Shown: piece by piece, positions 48,540 to 56,681 of the stretch | Numbering within the stretch: position 1 is the stretch's first letter | How the letters are laid out: every line of letters starts with the position of its first letter | NCBI GenBank assembly: GCA_030683005.1 | Contig: JAUXMY010000031.1 | Coordinates: 62,001-126,000, forward strand | Direction: 5' to 3' | Origin: Caulobacter sp. | GTDB lineage: Bacteria; Pseudomonadota; Alphaproteobacteria; Caulobacterales; Caulobacteraceae | Length of the DNA: 64,000 nt | Position numbers and translations under genes: made by a program | The notes under the pieces: model-generated | The model's input: the letters and a program-made list of their open reading frames with translations, nothing else | What the model was told of the DNA's origin: nothing | The model's database searches: none

Positions 48540-49883
48540 ATGGAACTGGTCAGCCAGACTGCGGTCGAGGGCCGCGCGGGGCCGACGTTCGCGACCCGCT
48601 ATCCCAAGGTGGAGGGGGTCGATCTCACCGACATCGCGTCCTTCACCCACGGCCAGCCTTACGCCGGCTACGCCCGCCTGCGCGCCGAGGCGCCGGTGAT
48701 GTGGCATCCCGAGACCCGCATGGACGGGCCCGGATTCTGGGCCGTCACCCGCCACGAGGACGTCATGGCCGTCAACGGCGACCCGACGACCTACTCCAGC
48801 CAGCGCGGCGGCATCCTGATGGCGGCCGGCCGGCCCGAGGCGCGCCATGCGCTGCTCTACCGCGCCTCGATGGACGCGATGATCAATCTGGACGCCCCGC
48901 ATCACCTGCAGCTGCGTCGGGAGCACATGCCCTACTTCACGCCCAGCTACCTGCGGGGCGTGGGCGAGCGGGTGAAGGGCGAGGTGACCCGCCTGCTCGA
49001 CGCCATGGCCCACAAGGGCGAGACCGACCTGGTCGAAGACTTCTCTTCCGTCCTGCCGCTGTTCACCCTGTGCGAGATCCTCGGCGTGCCCGAGCCGGAC
49101 CGCCCCAGGTTCCTCACCTGGATGCACTACCTCGAAGAGGCCCAGAACATGGCCATGCGCTCGGCGACCGAGGGCATGACCCCGACGCTTGAGCTCATGC
49201 AGTTCATCGCCGACTTCAATTCGAACGTGGAGGAGATGTTCGAGTACGGTCGGCACATGCTCCACAAGCGTCGCGCCGATCCTCAGCAGGATCTGCTGAC
49301 CGCCATCGCCCGCGCCCAGGTCGACGGCGACCTGCTCAGCGACGAATACCTGGACGGCTCCTGGCTGCTGATCGTGTTCGCCGGCAACGACACGACGCGC
49401 AACACCCTGTCGGGCTCGATGAAGCTGCTGACCGAGTTCCCGGACGAGCGGGCCAAGCTGATCGCCAACCCGGCCCTGATGCCCGGCGCGGTCAACGAGT
49501 TCATCCGCATGGTCAGCCCGGTCATCTACATGCGCCGCACCGCCACCTGCGACACCGAGCTCAACGGTCAGAAGATCGCCGAGGGCGAAAAGGTCATCAT
49601 GTACTACGGCGCCGCCAACCGGGACGCGGCGGTGTTCGCCGACCCCGACCGGCTCGATGTCACCCGCGCCAACGCCGACAAGCACATCGCCTTCGGCTAC
49701 GGACCGCACACCTGCATCGGCAAGCGGGTGGCGCAGATCCAGCTGGAGGAAGCCTACCGCCAGATCCTGGCCCGCTTCCCGGACATGCGCTGGACCGGCG
49801 AGATCGACATTGCGCCCAACAACTTCGTCCATGCCATCCGCAAGCTGAACGTCAGCTTCACGCCGGAGCGGAAGGCGGCCTGA
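48540..49883 (+). CDS. Cytochrome P450
   Basis: The 447-residue soluble P450 has the I-helix motif AGNDTT (about 281-286), the ExxR pair in EFIR, and the heme loop FGYGPHTCIG with Cys392 as thiolate ligand. It would hydroxylate a hydrophobic substrate using an unseen ferredoxin and reductase. The class with NTLSGSMKLLTEFP after the I-helix is common among bacterial terpenoid and steroid P450s. It diverges from the GMC gene over 184 bp, so it may share regulation. AGAGGA lies upstream of ATG 48540. Confidence 0.96.
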   Translation: MELVSQTAVEGRAGPTFATRYPKVEGVDLTDIASFTHGQPYAGYARLRAEAPVMWHPETRMDGPGFWAVTRHEDVMAVNGDPTTYSSQRGGILMAAGRPEARHALLYRASMDAMINLDAPHHLQLRREHMPYFTPSYLRGVGERVKGEVTRLLDAMAHKGETDLVEDFSSVLPLFTLCEILGVPEPDRPRFLTWMHYLEEAQNMAMRSATEGMTPTLELMQFIADFNSNVEEMFEYGRHMLHKRRADPQQDLLTAIARAQVDGDLLSDEYLDGSWLLIVFAGNDTTRNTLSGSMKLLTEFPDERAKLIANPALMPGAVNEFIRMVSPVIYMRRTATCDTELNGQKIAEGEKVIMYYGAANRDAAVFADPDRLDVTRANADKHIAFGYGPHTCIGKRVAQIQLEEAYRQILARFPDMRWTGEIDIAPNNFVHAIRKLNVSFTPERKAA

Positions 49884-49945
49884 ACCGGCGCTGGTCAGGA
49901 AGGGCGCTCTTCGATATGGTCAGCTGACTAGATTTCGGAGGCGCC

Positions 49946-50191
49946 ATGACCGCCTGGAAGATGGAAACGGCCAAGGCCCGCCTGAGCGAAGTCGTCAGGC
50001 AGGCACAGCTCCAGGGTCCCCAACGGATCACCATTCGCGGCGAGGCGGCGGCAGTCGTCCTCTCGCAGGAAGACTACGCGCAGCTCACGCGGACGAGTGG
50101 CGCCAACTGGGTCGACCAATTCCGTCAGAGCTTCACCGGCGATATCGACCTCAGCCGCGATGAAGACACGGGACGGGACTTCAGCCTTTGA
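49946..50191 (+). CDS. Type II antitoxin, Phd/YefM family
   Basis: The 81-residue protein has the Phd/YefM N-terminus (WKMETAKARLSEVVRQAQ) that binds DNA, the central ITIRGEAAAVVLSQEDY, and an acidic C-terminus that should wrap the toxin. It represses its own operon and neutralises the PIN toxin. CGGAGG lies six bases before ATG 49946. Its stop overlaps the toxin start (TTGA). Confidence 0.93.
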   Translation: MTAWKMETAKARLSEVVRQAQLQGPQRITIRGEAAAVVLSQEDYAQLTRTSGANWVDQFRQSFTGDIDLSRDEDTGRDFSL

Positions 50192-50640
50192 GAGGCTGGC
50201 TGCTCGACACCAACGTCGTCTCCGAACTGGCGCGTCCGCGCGCTGACCCCAAGGTTCTGGACTGGCTGCGTGGCCTGCCGCCGGAGCGCACGTTTGTGAG
50301 CATCCTGACGATCGGTGAGATCGGCCAGGGGATCGAGGGGTTGAAGCCCGGTGACGCCCGCCGCGAGGTCTACGCCCGCTTCCGGGATCGCTTGGAGGCA
50401 GACTTCTCCGGCCGGATTCTGCCTGTCAGCGACGACGTGGTGCGGCTCTGGGGGGACATCAGCGGTCGCTATCGCGCTCGCTTTGGCGGCCGTGCGCTGG
50501 TCATCGACGCCTTGCTGGCCGCGACGTCTCAGCGGCGCCGACTGCATCTGGCTACCCGGAACGTGCAGGATGTCCTCAGCCTGGGAGCGTCCGCCTTCAA
50601 TCCTTGGGATGATGATCCGGTGCTGTTCCCGCTGTCCTGA
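50188..50640 (+). CDS. PIN-domain ribonuclease toxin (VapC/FitB-like)
   Basis: The 150-residue toxin starts at TTG 50188, overlapping the antitoxin stop. PIN-domain acidic residues are in LLDTNVVSEL, TIGEIGQGIE, VIDALLAATS and the late ATRNVQDV segment; together they hold the metal for RNA cleavage, often of tRNA or rRNA. The pairing of a Phd-type antitoxin with a PIN toxin is a common mixed combination. The module sits inside the catabolic neighbourhood without other mobile-element marks. Confidence 0.92.
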   Translation: MRGWLLDTNVVSELARPRADPKVLDWLRGLPPERTFVSILTIGEIGQGIEGLKPGDARREVYARFRDRLEADFSGRILPVSDDVVRLWGDISGRYRARFGGRALVIDALLAATSQRRRLHLATRNVQDVLSLGASAFNPWDDDPVLFPLS

Positions 50641-50723
50641 TACCCGCGCCCCCTTGCCTTCCCCGGCGTCGCACCGTCTTCATACGCGCGTTTGAACGCC
50701 CCAGCCTCCCGAGGAGCCTCCGC

Positions 50724-51608
50724 ATGGCCAGCCCGACCTTCGAGACCATCATCCTGGACATCAAGGACGGCATCGCGACGCTGACCCTGAATCGTCCCGA
50801 CCGGATGAACGCCTTCACCACCCAGATGATGGCGGAGATGATCAAGGCCTTCGACATCACCGACGCCGACGACTCGGTGAAGGTCGTCGTGGTCACCGGC
50901 GCCGGCCGCGCCTTCTGCGCCGGGGCCGACCTGGGCAGCGGGGCCAAGACCTTCGACTACGCCAAGCAGGAAAGCGATCCGCGCGAGGCCAACAAGGTGA
51001 ACGGCGTCTACCGCGACGGCGGCGGCCTCTTGACCCTGCGCATCTACGAAAGCCTCAAGCCCGTCATCGCCGCCGTCAACGGCGCGGCGGTCGGCATCGG
51101 CGTGACCATGCAGCTGGCCATGGATATCCGCATGGCTTCGACCGAAGCCAAGTTCGGCTTCGTGTTCGCCCGTCGCGGCATCACGCCGGAAGCGGCCTCG
51201 TCCTGGTTCCTGCCGCGCCTCGTCGGCCTGCAGCAGGCGCTGGAGTGGTGCTACACCGGCCGCGTCTTCCCGGCCCAGGAGGCGAAGGACGGTGGCCTGG
51301 TCCGCTCGCTGCACGCGCCCGAAGACCTGCTGCCGGCCGCCTACGCCCTGGCCCGCGAGATCGCCGACAATGCCGCGCCGGTTTCCGTCGCCCTGACCCG
51401 TCAGTTGCTCTACCGCAATGCCGGCGCGCCGCACCCGATGGACGCCCACATGTCCGACAGCCGCGCCATCATGGCCCGCGGCGCCCAGGGCGACGCCAAG
51501 GAGGGGGTCATGTCCTTCCTCGAAAAGCGCGCGCCGGCCTACCCCGACAAGGTCTCCGCCGACCTGCCGGACATCTGGCCCTACTGGGACAAGCGTGAGT
51601 TCAAGTAG
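50724..51608 (+). CDS. Enoyl-CoA hydratase/isomerase (crotonase family)
   Basis: The 294-residue protein has the crotonase fold: TLNRPDRMNAF near residue 24, oxyanion-hole GRAFCAGADL near 70 and NGAAVGIGVTM near 120. The usual second glutamate region reads FARRGITPEAASSW, which keeps one Glu. It hydrates or isomerises an enoyl-CoA during beta-oxidation. GAGGAG-like sequence precedes ATG 50724. Exact substrate unknown. Confidence 0.92.
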   Translation: MASPTFETIILDIKDGIATLTLNRPDRMNAFTTQMMAEMIKAFDITDADDSVKVVVVTGAGRAFCAGADLGSGAKTFDYAKQESDPREANKVNGVYRDGGGLLTLRIYESLKPVIAAVNGAAVGIGVTMQLAMDIRMASTEAKFGFVFARRGITPEAASSWFLPRLVGLQQALEWCYTGRVFPAQEAKDGGLVRSLHAPEDLLPAAYALAREIADNAAPVSVALTRQLLYRNAGAPHPMDAHMSDSRAIMARGAQGDAKEGVMSFLEKRAPAYPDKVSADLPDIWPYWDKREFK

Positions 51609-51747
51609 TCGAGACTTCGTCTACAGACTTCGCCTCGGCCAACAACTGTTGACGAGCTCGGCGCGCGAAAGCGTGAATCGCCGACCGCCTGAATCGGCGC
51701 CATGCTGACCTCCACGGGACCCGCAGTGTCCCGATGGAGGATTTGCC

Positions 51748-52254
51748 ATGATGGAGCGAGTTCTGAGTTGGACCTTCGGCCTGATGCTGGCGGCGCTCTT
51801 GTTTGCCGTCGGGATCCAGAAGTTCGTCGGTCTTGATCCCAATCCCGTCTTCGGACTGATCGAGGCGCGGTCCGGTCTGGGCTTCTTCGAGCCGGGCCTT
51901 CGCTATGTGACCGGAGCGCTGGAGATGGCGGCCGTGCTGCTGGCGCTCTGGCCCGCAACGCGCTTGCGCGGGGCGCAGCTGGGTCTGGTGGTGGCCATTG
52001 GCGCCATCGGGTTTCACCTGTCGCCATGGCTTGGCGTGCAGCTTCCGCACCTGCAGGAGCTGTCCGCCGCGCTGGCGCAGGGCCAGACCCCGGACGAGAT
52101 CGCGGCCATGAACCTGCCGACCGATAACGGGACCATGTTCATCCTGGCCATCTTCATCGCCGCGACGGCGGTGGTCAGCATCGTGGTCGAGCGCGCGAAG
52201 GCGAAAGCCGAGAGCGCGCCGAAGGTGCGGCGTCCGATGGGGGCCCTGGCCTGA
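51748..52254 (+). CDS. Small integral membrane protein (DoxX/DUF417-like)
   Basis: The 168-residue protein has about four hydrophobic helices: LMLAALLFAVGIQKF, YVTGALEMAAVLLALW, LGLVVAIGAIGFHLSPWLGV and MFILAIFIAATAVVSIVV. The IQKF...EPGLRYVTGALE pattern recalls DoxX/DUF417 proteins. Function is unknown. A short cytosolic tail ends the protein. It stands alone on the plus strand. Confidence 0.7.
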   Translation: MMERVLSWTFGLMLAALLFAVGIQKFVGLDPNPVFGLIEARSGLGFFEPGLRYVTGALEMAAVLLALWPATRLRGAQLGLVVAIGAIGFHLSPWLGVQLPHLQELSAALAQGQTPDEIAAMNLPTDNGTMFILAIFIAATAVVSIVVERAKAKAESAPKVRRPMGALA

Positions 52255-52377
52255 ACAATCCTGTGGATGACCGCGACGGCGCCGCGTCGCGGTCATGACC
52301 GGTTAACGAGGCTCTGGTCTGATCCAGGCCCGGCGACGCGTCCACGCGCGCCTTTGCATGCCTGATCGCGACCAGTG

Positions 52378-53628
52378 ATGAGTGAACCCGCGCAGAGACC
52401 CGTGCACGACGACGCCGCCGATCTCGCGGCCGGGGAAGTCGTGCGCGCCGCGCCGGTGTTCCGGTCTCGCGGCACGCTGCTGAAGCGCCTCGCCGATGTG
52501 GTGTGTCTGCCGGGTAGCCGGGTCAACGCGTTCGAACGCTCGATGACGGCCGATCTGATCATCGAACTGCTGCGAGAAGCGGCTGTCGAGGAACGCACCC
52601 GCATCGCCCGCCGCCTGGCCAATGTGTCGGAGATTCCGACCGGGCTTGCCAGGATGCTGTTGCGTGACGAGCTGGAGGTCGCGCGCGCCTTGCTCGAGAA
52701 CAGCGCGGGTCTGGGCGACGCCGATCTGATGGACTGCGCGCGCACGGCGACGCCCGAGCATCGCCGCCTGATCGCCGCCCGTCGCGGCCTCAACGAGGTC
52801 GTGGCCGACGCGCTGGTCGAGTTCGGCGAGCCCGCCGTTCTCGAGACCCTGCTGCGCAATGATCTGGCCCGGCTCGGCCACGCCACCGTCGAGACCGTGG
52901 TCGCCGTGACGCGCGACAACCCGCGCCTCATCCCGCTGCTGCTGAGACGGACGGAGCTGAGGCCCAGCCACGCCTATGTGATGTTCTGGTGGTCCGACGA
53001 GGAGTGCCGCCGGGTGATCCTGCAGCGGTTCGCCGTGTCGCGGGAGGTGCTCCAGGAGGCGGTCAGCGACGTCTTCGCCGTGGCGGCCGAGGAAAAGTGG
53101 CAGGATCCACTAACCCGCAAGGCCCTGCAGTTTATCGAACGCCGCCAGCGCAATCGCGCGGCGCTGGACCGCAGTCCGTTCGAGAGTCTGGACGAGGCCG
53201 TCGAGGTCGCCGCTGAAAGCATGACGCGCGAGGTCGCCGAGGAGATCGCCTACCTGTCCGGCCTCAAGCCGATGACCGGCGCCAAGATCTTCACGGACCC
53301 GGGCGGAGAGCCGCTCGCGATCCTGTGCAAGGCCACGGGACTGCCACGGACCGCGGTCCGGTCGTTGTGGCGCGGTCTGCGTCGTCCCGAGGCCGACGCG
53401 GCCGGCAATCTCGTGCCGGCGCTCGATCGCATCCTGACCCTGTTCGACACCATCGCGGTGGATCGGGCCCAGACCGTGCTTCGCTACTGGAACTGGTCGT
53501 TGTCCTCGGCGCTGACGCCCGCGTTGATCAAGGCCATCCGGACCGGCGACGAGGAAGCCCTCGACGAGTTCTCGCAGCCGCAGAGGGCCGCGATGCTGGC
53601 GTTGTCGGACGACTTCGGACGGCGCTGA
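52378..53628 (+). CDS. DUF2336 domain protein
   Basis: The product (416 residues from ATG 52378; another ATG directly precedes it) is helical and matches DUF2336: an N-terminal RLADVVCLPG segment, repeated HEAT-like pairs across about 60-250 (IARRLANVSEIPTGLARMLL), and a conserved C-terminal part. Some alphaproteobacterial members are encoded next to signalling genes, but no activity is established. No signal peptide or membrane helix. Confidence 0.82.
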   Translation: MSEPAQRPVHDDAADLAAGEVVRAAPVFRSRGTLLKRLADVVCLPGSRVNAFERSMTADLIIELLREAAVEERTRIARRLANVSEIPTGLARMLLRDELEVARALLENSAGLGDADLMDCARTATPEHRRLIAARRGLNEVVADALVEFGEPAVLETLLRNDLARLGHATVETVVAVTRDNPRLIPLLLRRTELRPSHAYVMFWWSDEECRRVILQRFAVSREVLQEAVSDVFAVAAEEKWQDPLTRKALQFIERRQRNRAALDRSPFESLDEAVEVAAESMTREVAEEIAYLSGLKPMTGAKIFTDPGGEPLAILCKATGLPRTAVRSLWRGLRRPEADAAGNLVPALDRILTLFDTIAVDRAQTVLRYWNWSLSSALTPALIKAIRTGDEEALDEFSQPQRAAMLALSDDFGRR

Positions 53629-53710
53629 AACCTGAATCGGCCCAGATCAGGCGAGTGCAATCATCACGATGCATTGATCCGGCGATGCTGTGGACATCCC
53701 TAATCTCTAT

Positions 53711-53754
53711 TGGAAATTCCAAGGGTAAGCATCGTAGTGCTTGTGTCGGACACA
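53711..53754. promoter_or_regulatory. Two palindromes upstream of mucR
   Basis: The region holds tggaaattcca (53711-53721) and tgtgtcggacaca (53742-53754), both perfect palindromes around a central base, 84-127 bases before the mucR ATG. MucR proteins commonly repress their own gene, so these are operator candidates. The surrounding DNA is noticeably less GC-rich than the genes. Confidence 0.4.
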
Positions 53755-53837
53755 TCTGACCTATATGCACACGACCACTGAATCGAGATCGCCGAGTCCG
53801 GTATCTCTCAATCATTCATGTGGTGGAACAAGGCCAG

Positions 53838-54257
53838 ATGGAAGACAAATCGGCTATCATTGAAATGACGACGGACATCGTGTCCGCCTACGTCGGGAAC
53901 AACTCCGTCGCGGCGAACGATATTCCGAGCCTGATCCAGAACGTCCACCGCGCCCTGACCGAAGTCGCTTCCGGGTCGGTGACTGTCGAGGTCGCACCGA
54001 AGGAACCTGCTGTTCCGGTTCGCCGTTCGATCACGCCGGACCATCTGGTGTGCCTGGAAGACGGTCGCAAGTTCAAGTCGCTCAAGCGGCACCTGCGCAC
54101 CAAGTACAACATGAGCCCCGAAGAGTACCGGGCGAAGTGGGGCCTGCCGAAGGACTATCCGATGGTCGCGCCGAACTACGCCAAGGCGCGTTCGGACCTG
54201 GCCAAGCAGATGGGCCTCGGCCAGGGCGGCCGCCAGGCCGCCAAGAAGAAGCGCTAG
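53838..54257 (+). CDS. mucR: MucR/Ros-family transcriptional regulator
   Basis: The product (139 residues from ATG 53838) has an acidic helical N-terminal oligomerisation region and a C-terminal Ros-type domain: CLEDGRKFKSLKRHLRTKY then YRAKWGLPKDYPMVAPNYA. The Ros zinc site is CX2CX9HX3H(H); here Cys72 and His85 are kept but position 75 is Asp and the last His is replaced by Lys/Tyr (89-90). Zinc-free MucR homologues are known, so it should still be functional. In Caulobacter MucR paralogues silence cell-cycle genes with SciP. A terminator follows. Confidence 0.92.
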   Translation: MEDKSAIIEMTTDIVSAYVGNNSVAANDIPSLIQNVHRALTEVASGSVTVEVAPKEPAVPVRRSITPDHLVCLEDGRKFKSLKRHLRTKYNMSPEEYRAKWGLPKDYPMVAPNYAKARSDLAKQMGLGQGGRQAAKKKR

Positions 54258-54283
54258 CCCGGTTCGCCCGGTCGATGCGAAGA

Positions 54284-54313
54284 GGGCGATCGCTTCCGGC
54301 GGTCGCCCTTTTT
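54284..54313 (+). terminator. Rho-independent terminator of mucR
   Basis: A 10-bp stem (gggcgatcgc / gcggtcgccc, one T-G pair) with a 5-nt loop is followed by ttttt, 26 bases after the stop codon. Confidence 0.9.
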
Positions 54314-54460
54314 GCTGCCTGAAGATCTGACGATTTCGCCTGTGGCTTGACTCGCTCTGCGAAAGTTTGCCGCGAGACGCGATTTTTCGCTTCCACCGAT
54401 TCGGCGGTTAAGCGATAGTGAATCGCGGGTGATTCCAAGGGGTTGTTAAGGATTCTATAG

Positions 54461-54952
54461 ATGGCCGCGCAACTGGGCGCTTCGGCGACCGCCGCCCGCG
54501 CCCACGAGGAGTTGTTCGCTTACTGGGCCTCGTTGCGCCAGGCCGGCCGGCTGCCCGGTCGGGCGGACATAAACCCCGAGGGCTTCAAGCGGCTTCTTCC
54601 CACTGTCAGTCTCATCGATGTCGTGCCCGGTGAAGGCCGTCGTGACTATCGGCTCCGTCTGGCTGGAACGGGCCTCTATACGGTCTATGGCCGCGAGATC
54701 ACCGGCCAGGGCCTGGGAGACGTCTACGGTCCCCGCGCCGCCGACTATTGGCGCGGTGAACTGGACCGCATTGTCGAGGATCGCCGCCCCGGCGTGGGTT
54801 GCCACAGCCTGTCCTGGCGCGGGGCCGGCCACCTGTCCCTGCTCTGGCTTCGTCTGCCGCTGGCGACGAACGGAACGGACGTCGACATGATCCTCGGCTA
54901 CGACGCCGTCGTCGGAATTCAGAGCGACCAGAGCGGCATCCGCGCCGCCTGA
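54461..54952 (+). CDS. PAS_5-family protein (DUF1488-like PAS domain)
   Basis: The 163-residue cytosolic protein matches the short alphaproteobacterial PAS_5 family (PF07310): FAYWASLRQAGRLPGRADI, FKRLLPTVSLIDV and YRLRLAGTGLYTVYGREITGQGL. These stand-alone PAS proteins have no output domain and no known ligand. An AT-rich gggttgttaaggattctatag region precedes ATG 54461. It sits between mucR and the DnaA-like gene. Confidence 0.85.
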   Translation: MAAQLGASATAARAHEELFAYWASLRQAGRLPGRADINPEGFKRLLPTVSLIDVVPGEGRRDYRLRLAGTGLYTVYGREITGQGLGDVYGPRAADYWRGELDRIVEDRRPGVGCHSLSWRGAGHLSLLWLRLPLATNGTDVDMILGYDAVVGIQSDQSGIRAA

Positions 54953-55039
54953 TCGGGGCCTGTCCTCCGATCGAACCGGTTCTTTCCCCCTATTCGACTC
55001 CACGACGAGGAGAGCGACTCCAATAGACATAAGACAATT

Positions 55040-55066
55040 TTCCTATTGATCATTCCGACATAGGAA
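55040..55066. promoter_or_regulatory. Inverted repeat in the AT-rich promoter region before the DnaA-like gene
   Basis: The heptamer ttcctat (55040-55046) is matched by its complement ataggaa (55060-55066) with a 13-nt spacer, flanked by imperfect A/T arms. It is 78-104 bases before the start codon, a normal place for an operator. Confidence 0.35.
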
Positions 55067-55143
55067 TTTTATCCTCTCTCACGCCGATGGTTCCACACTC
55101 ATCGGCAGCGCGCTGTCCCCATGGCGGCGCCGAAGAGGACAGG

Positions 55144-55509
55144 ATGAACCTTCAGTTCGAGGACGCCTCCGCCGAGGAGGCCTGCATCTTTCGCCGCGAC
55201 CGGATGACGGCCGCCTTCGTGGCCAGTCTGGTGGCCATGGTCATGGACGTGCCCGAGCGCGAGATCCTCGCGCGACGCCGCACCAACGCCTTGGCCGTCC
55301 GGGCCCGGCAGACCGCCATCTACCTGGTCCATATCGTGCTGGGCTGGCCCTTGCGCCGCTCCGCCGCCGCCTTCGGCCGGGACCGTACGACCGGCAGTCA
55401 CGCCGTCCAGATGATCGAGGACCTCCGCGACGACGCGTCCTTCGACGCGCGGCTTTCGACCATGGAGGCCTGCCTGCGCCAGGTGGTCGATCCAGAGGCG
55501 GCGGCATGA
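55144..55509 (+). CDS. Stand-alone DnaA domain-IV-like DNA-binding protein
   Basis: The 121-residue protein is largely a DnaA C-terminal (domain IV) homologue without the AAA+ ATPase. RARQTAIYLVHIVLGWPLRRSAAAFGRDRTT matches the DnaA box-binding helix pair. The Arg corresponding to the minor-groove contact is kept (53-56 RARQ), but the RDHTT signature of DnaA reads RDRTT (His to Arg at residue 81). It may recognise a DnaA-box-like site with changed specificity. It overlaps the DUF6456 gene by four bases (ATGA). Confidence 0.85.
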   Translation: MNLQFEDASAEEACIFRRDRMTAAFVASLVAMVMDVPEREILARRRTNALAVRARQTAIYLVHIVLGWPLRRSAAAFGRDRTTGSHAVQMIEDLRDDASFDARLSTMEACLRQVVDPEAAA

Positions 55510-56231
55510 GCGCTCACGACCGCATCGCGGCCCGCGCCGCAGGTCTCCTGGCCCGGAACGGCGCGACCCTTCGGGAAACGGGGCCCGGCTGCTATGCCCT
55601 GCGCACCGGGCCGGACCTTCGACGACGCCCGGCGATGACGCTGGACGACGCGACGTTCGCACGGCTCGCCGCTGAACCCGGCCTGCGTCCCGCGCCCGGC
55701 GGCGGCTGGCGTCTGGCGCGGGGCGCTTCGCAGGCATCGAGCTCCGCCTCCGCCGGGCGCCCCAGCATGATCGATGGCCGGCGGGAGGTGGTCGGCCCTG
55801 ATGGCCGCCACGTCACCCTCGCCGCCAACCTGGGAGAATCCCCGATCGCCTGGCTGGCGCGGCGGCGCGATGGCGCCGGCCGATCCTGGCTGACGCCGCC
55901 GGAAGTTGCCGCCGCCGAGAAGCTGCGCGAGGATTTCGTGCTGGCCGGAACGGTGGGGCGGCTGACCATGGCCTGGGACGCCGGTCCCCGGGCCCGGGGC
56001 GGGCGGGGGCCCGGACAGGAGCCGGCGGAACGCGCCCGGGCCGCCAAGGACCGCATCGCCCGCGCCCTGGATGCGGTCGGCCCCGGCCTGCGTGAGATTC
56101 TGGAGCATGTCTGTTTCGCGGGCAGCGCGCTGGAGGCCGCCGAGCGGGGCCTGGGCCTGCCCCGCCGCTCGGGCAAGACAGTGCTCAAGCTGGCGCTGCA
56201 GCGCCTGGCGGTCCACTACGGCGTCGGCTGA
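55506..56231 (+). CDS. DUF6456-domain protein
   Basis: The 241-residue protein is translationally coupled to the DnaA-like gene. The C-terminal half matches DUF6456: ESPIAWLARRRDGAGR, LTPPEVAAAEKLREDFV, then helical ALDAVGPGLREILEHVC and a final SGKTVLKLALQRLAVHYG that looks like an HTH. The N-terminal about 90 residues are Arg/Ala-rich and less conserved. DUF6456 proteins are of unknown function; the pairing suggests the two act together on DNA (inference). Confidence 0.8.
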   Translation: MSAHDRIAARAAGLLARNGATLRETGPGCYALRTGPDLRRRPAMTLDDATFARLAAEPGLRPAPGGGWRLARGASQASSSASAGRPSMIDGRREVVGPDGRHVTLAANLGESPIAWLARRRDGAGRSWLTPPEVAAAEKLREDFVLAGTVGRLTMAWDAGPRARGGRGPGQEPAERARAAKDRIARALDAVGPGLREILEHVCFAGSALEAAERGLGLPRRSGKTVLKLALQRLAVHYGVG

Positions 56232-56235
56232 GGGA

Positions 56236-56661
56236 TCAAGCGGCCAGCGCCCGGGCGTCCCGGTCGATTCGGGCCGCCATCGAGGCCAGCCCATTGGAGC
56301 GTTGCGTGGACAGCGCCTCGGCCAGGCCCAGCCGCTCGAACGCCGCCTTGATGTCGTAGGCGGCGATGTCGGAGGCCTTCCGGCCCGAAAACAGGCGCAG
56401 CAGGACCGCCACCAGACCCCGGACGATGTGGGCGTCGGAGTCGCCCCGAAAGCGGATCGTGCCGTCCGCCTGTGGCTCGGTGACCAGCCAGACCTGGCTG
56501 GCGCAGCCGCGAACCTTGTTGGCCTCGGACCGCTCCGCGTCGCTCAGAGGCTCCAGTTCCCGGCCAAGGTCGATGACATAGCGGTAGCGTTCCTCCCAGT
56601 CGCCGAGCATCTCGAACTCGGCGGACAGGTCGTCCAGGGCGGTGGCGATGGTGTCAGGCAT
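56236..56661 (-). CDS. sufE: SufE-family sulfur acceptor
   Basis: The 141-residue protein matches SufE: DWEERYRYVIDLGRELEPL and the active Cys53 loop KVRGCASQVWL, which takes persulfide from SufS. Later SGRKASDIAAYD and the helix LGLAEALSTQRSNGLASM are also conserved. It serves Fe-S cluster assembly. It is four bases past the DUF6456 stop, convergent, and is not part of a suf operon here. Confidence 0.94.
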   Translation of the reverse strand: MPDTIATALDDLSAEFEMLGDWEERYRYVIDLGRELEPLSDAERSEANKVRGCASQVWLVTEPQADGTIRFRGDSDAHIVRGLVAVLLRLFSGRKASDIAAYDIKAAFERLGLAEALSTQRSNGLASMAARIDRDARALAA

Positions 56662-56681
56662 CGCCCGGACTTAGGCGGCGC

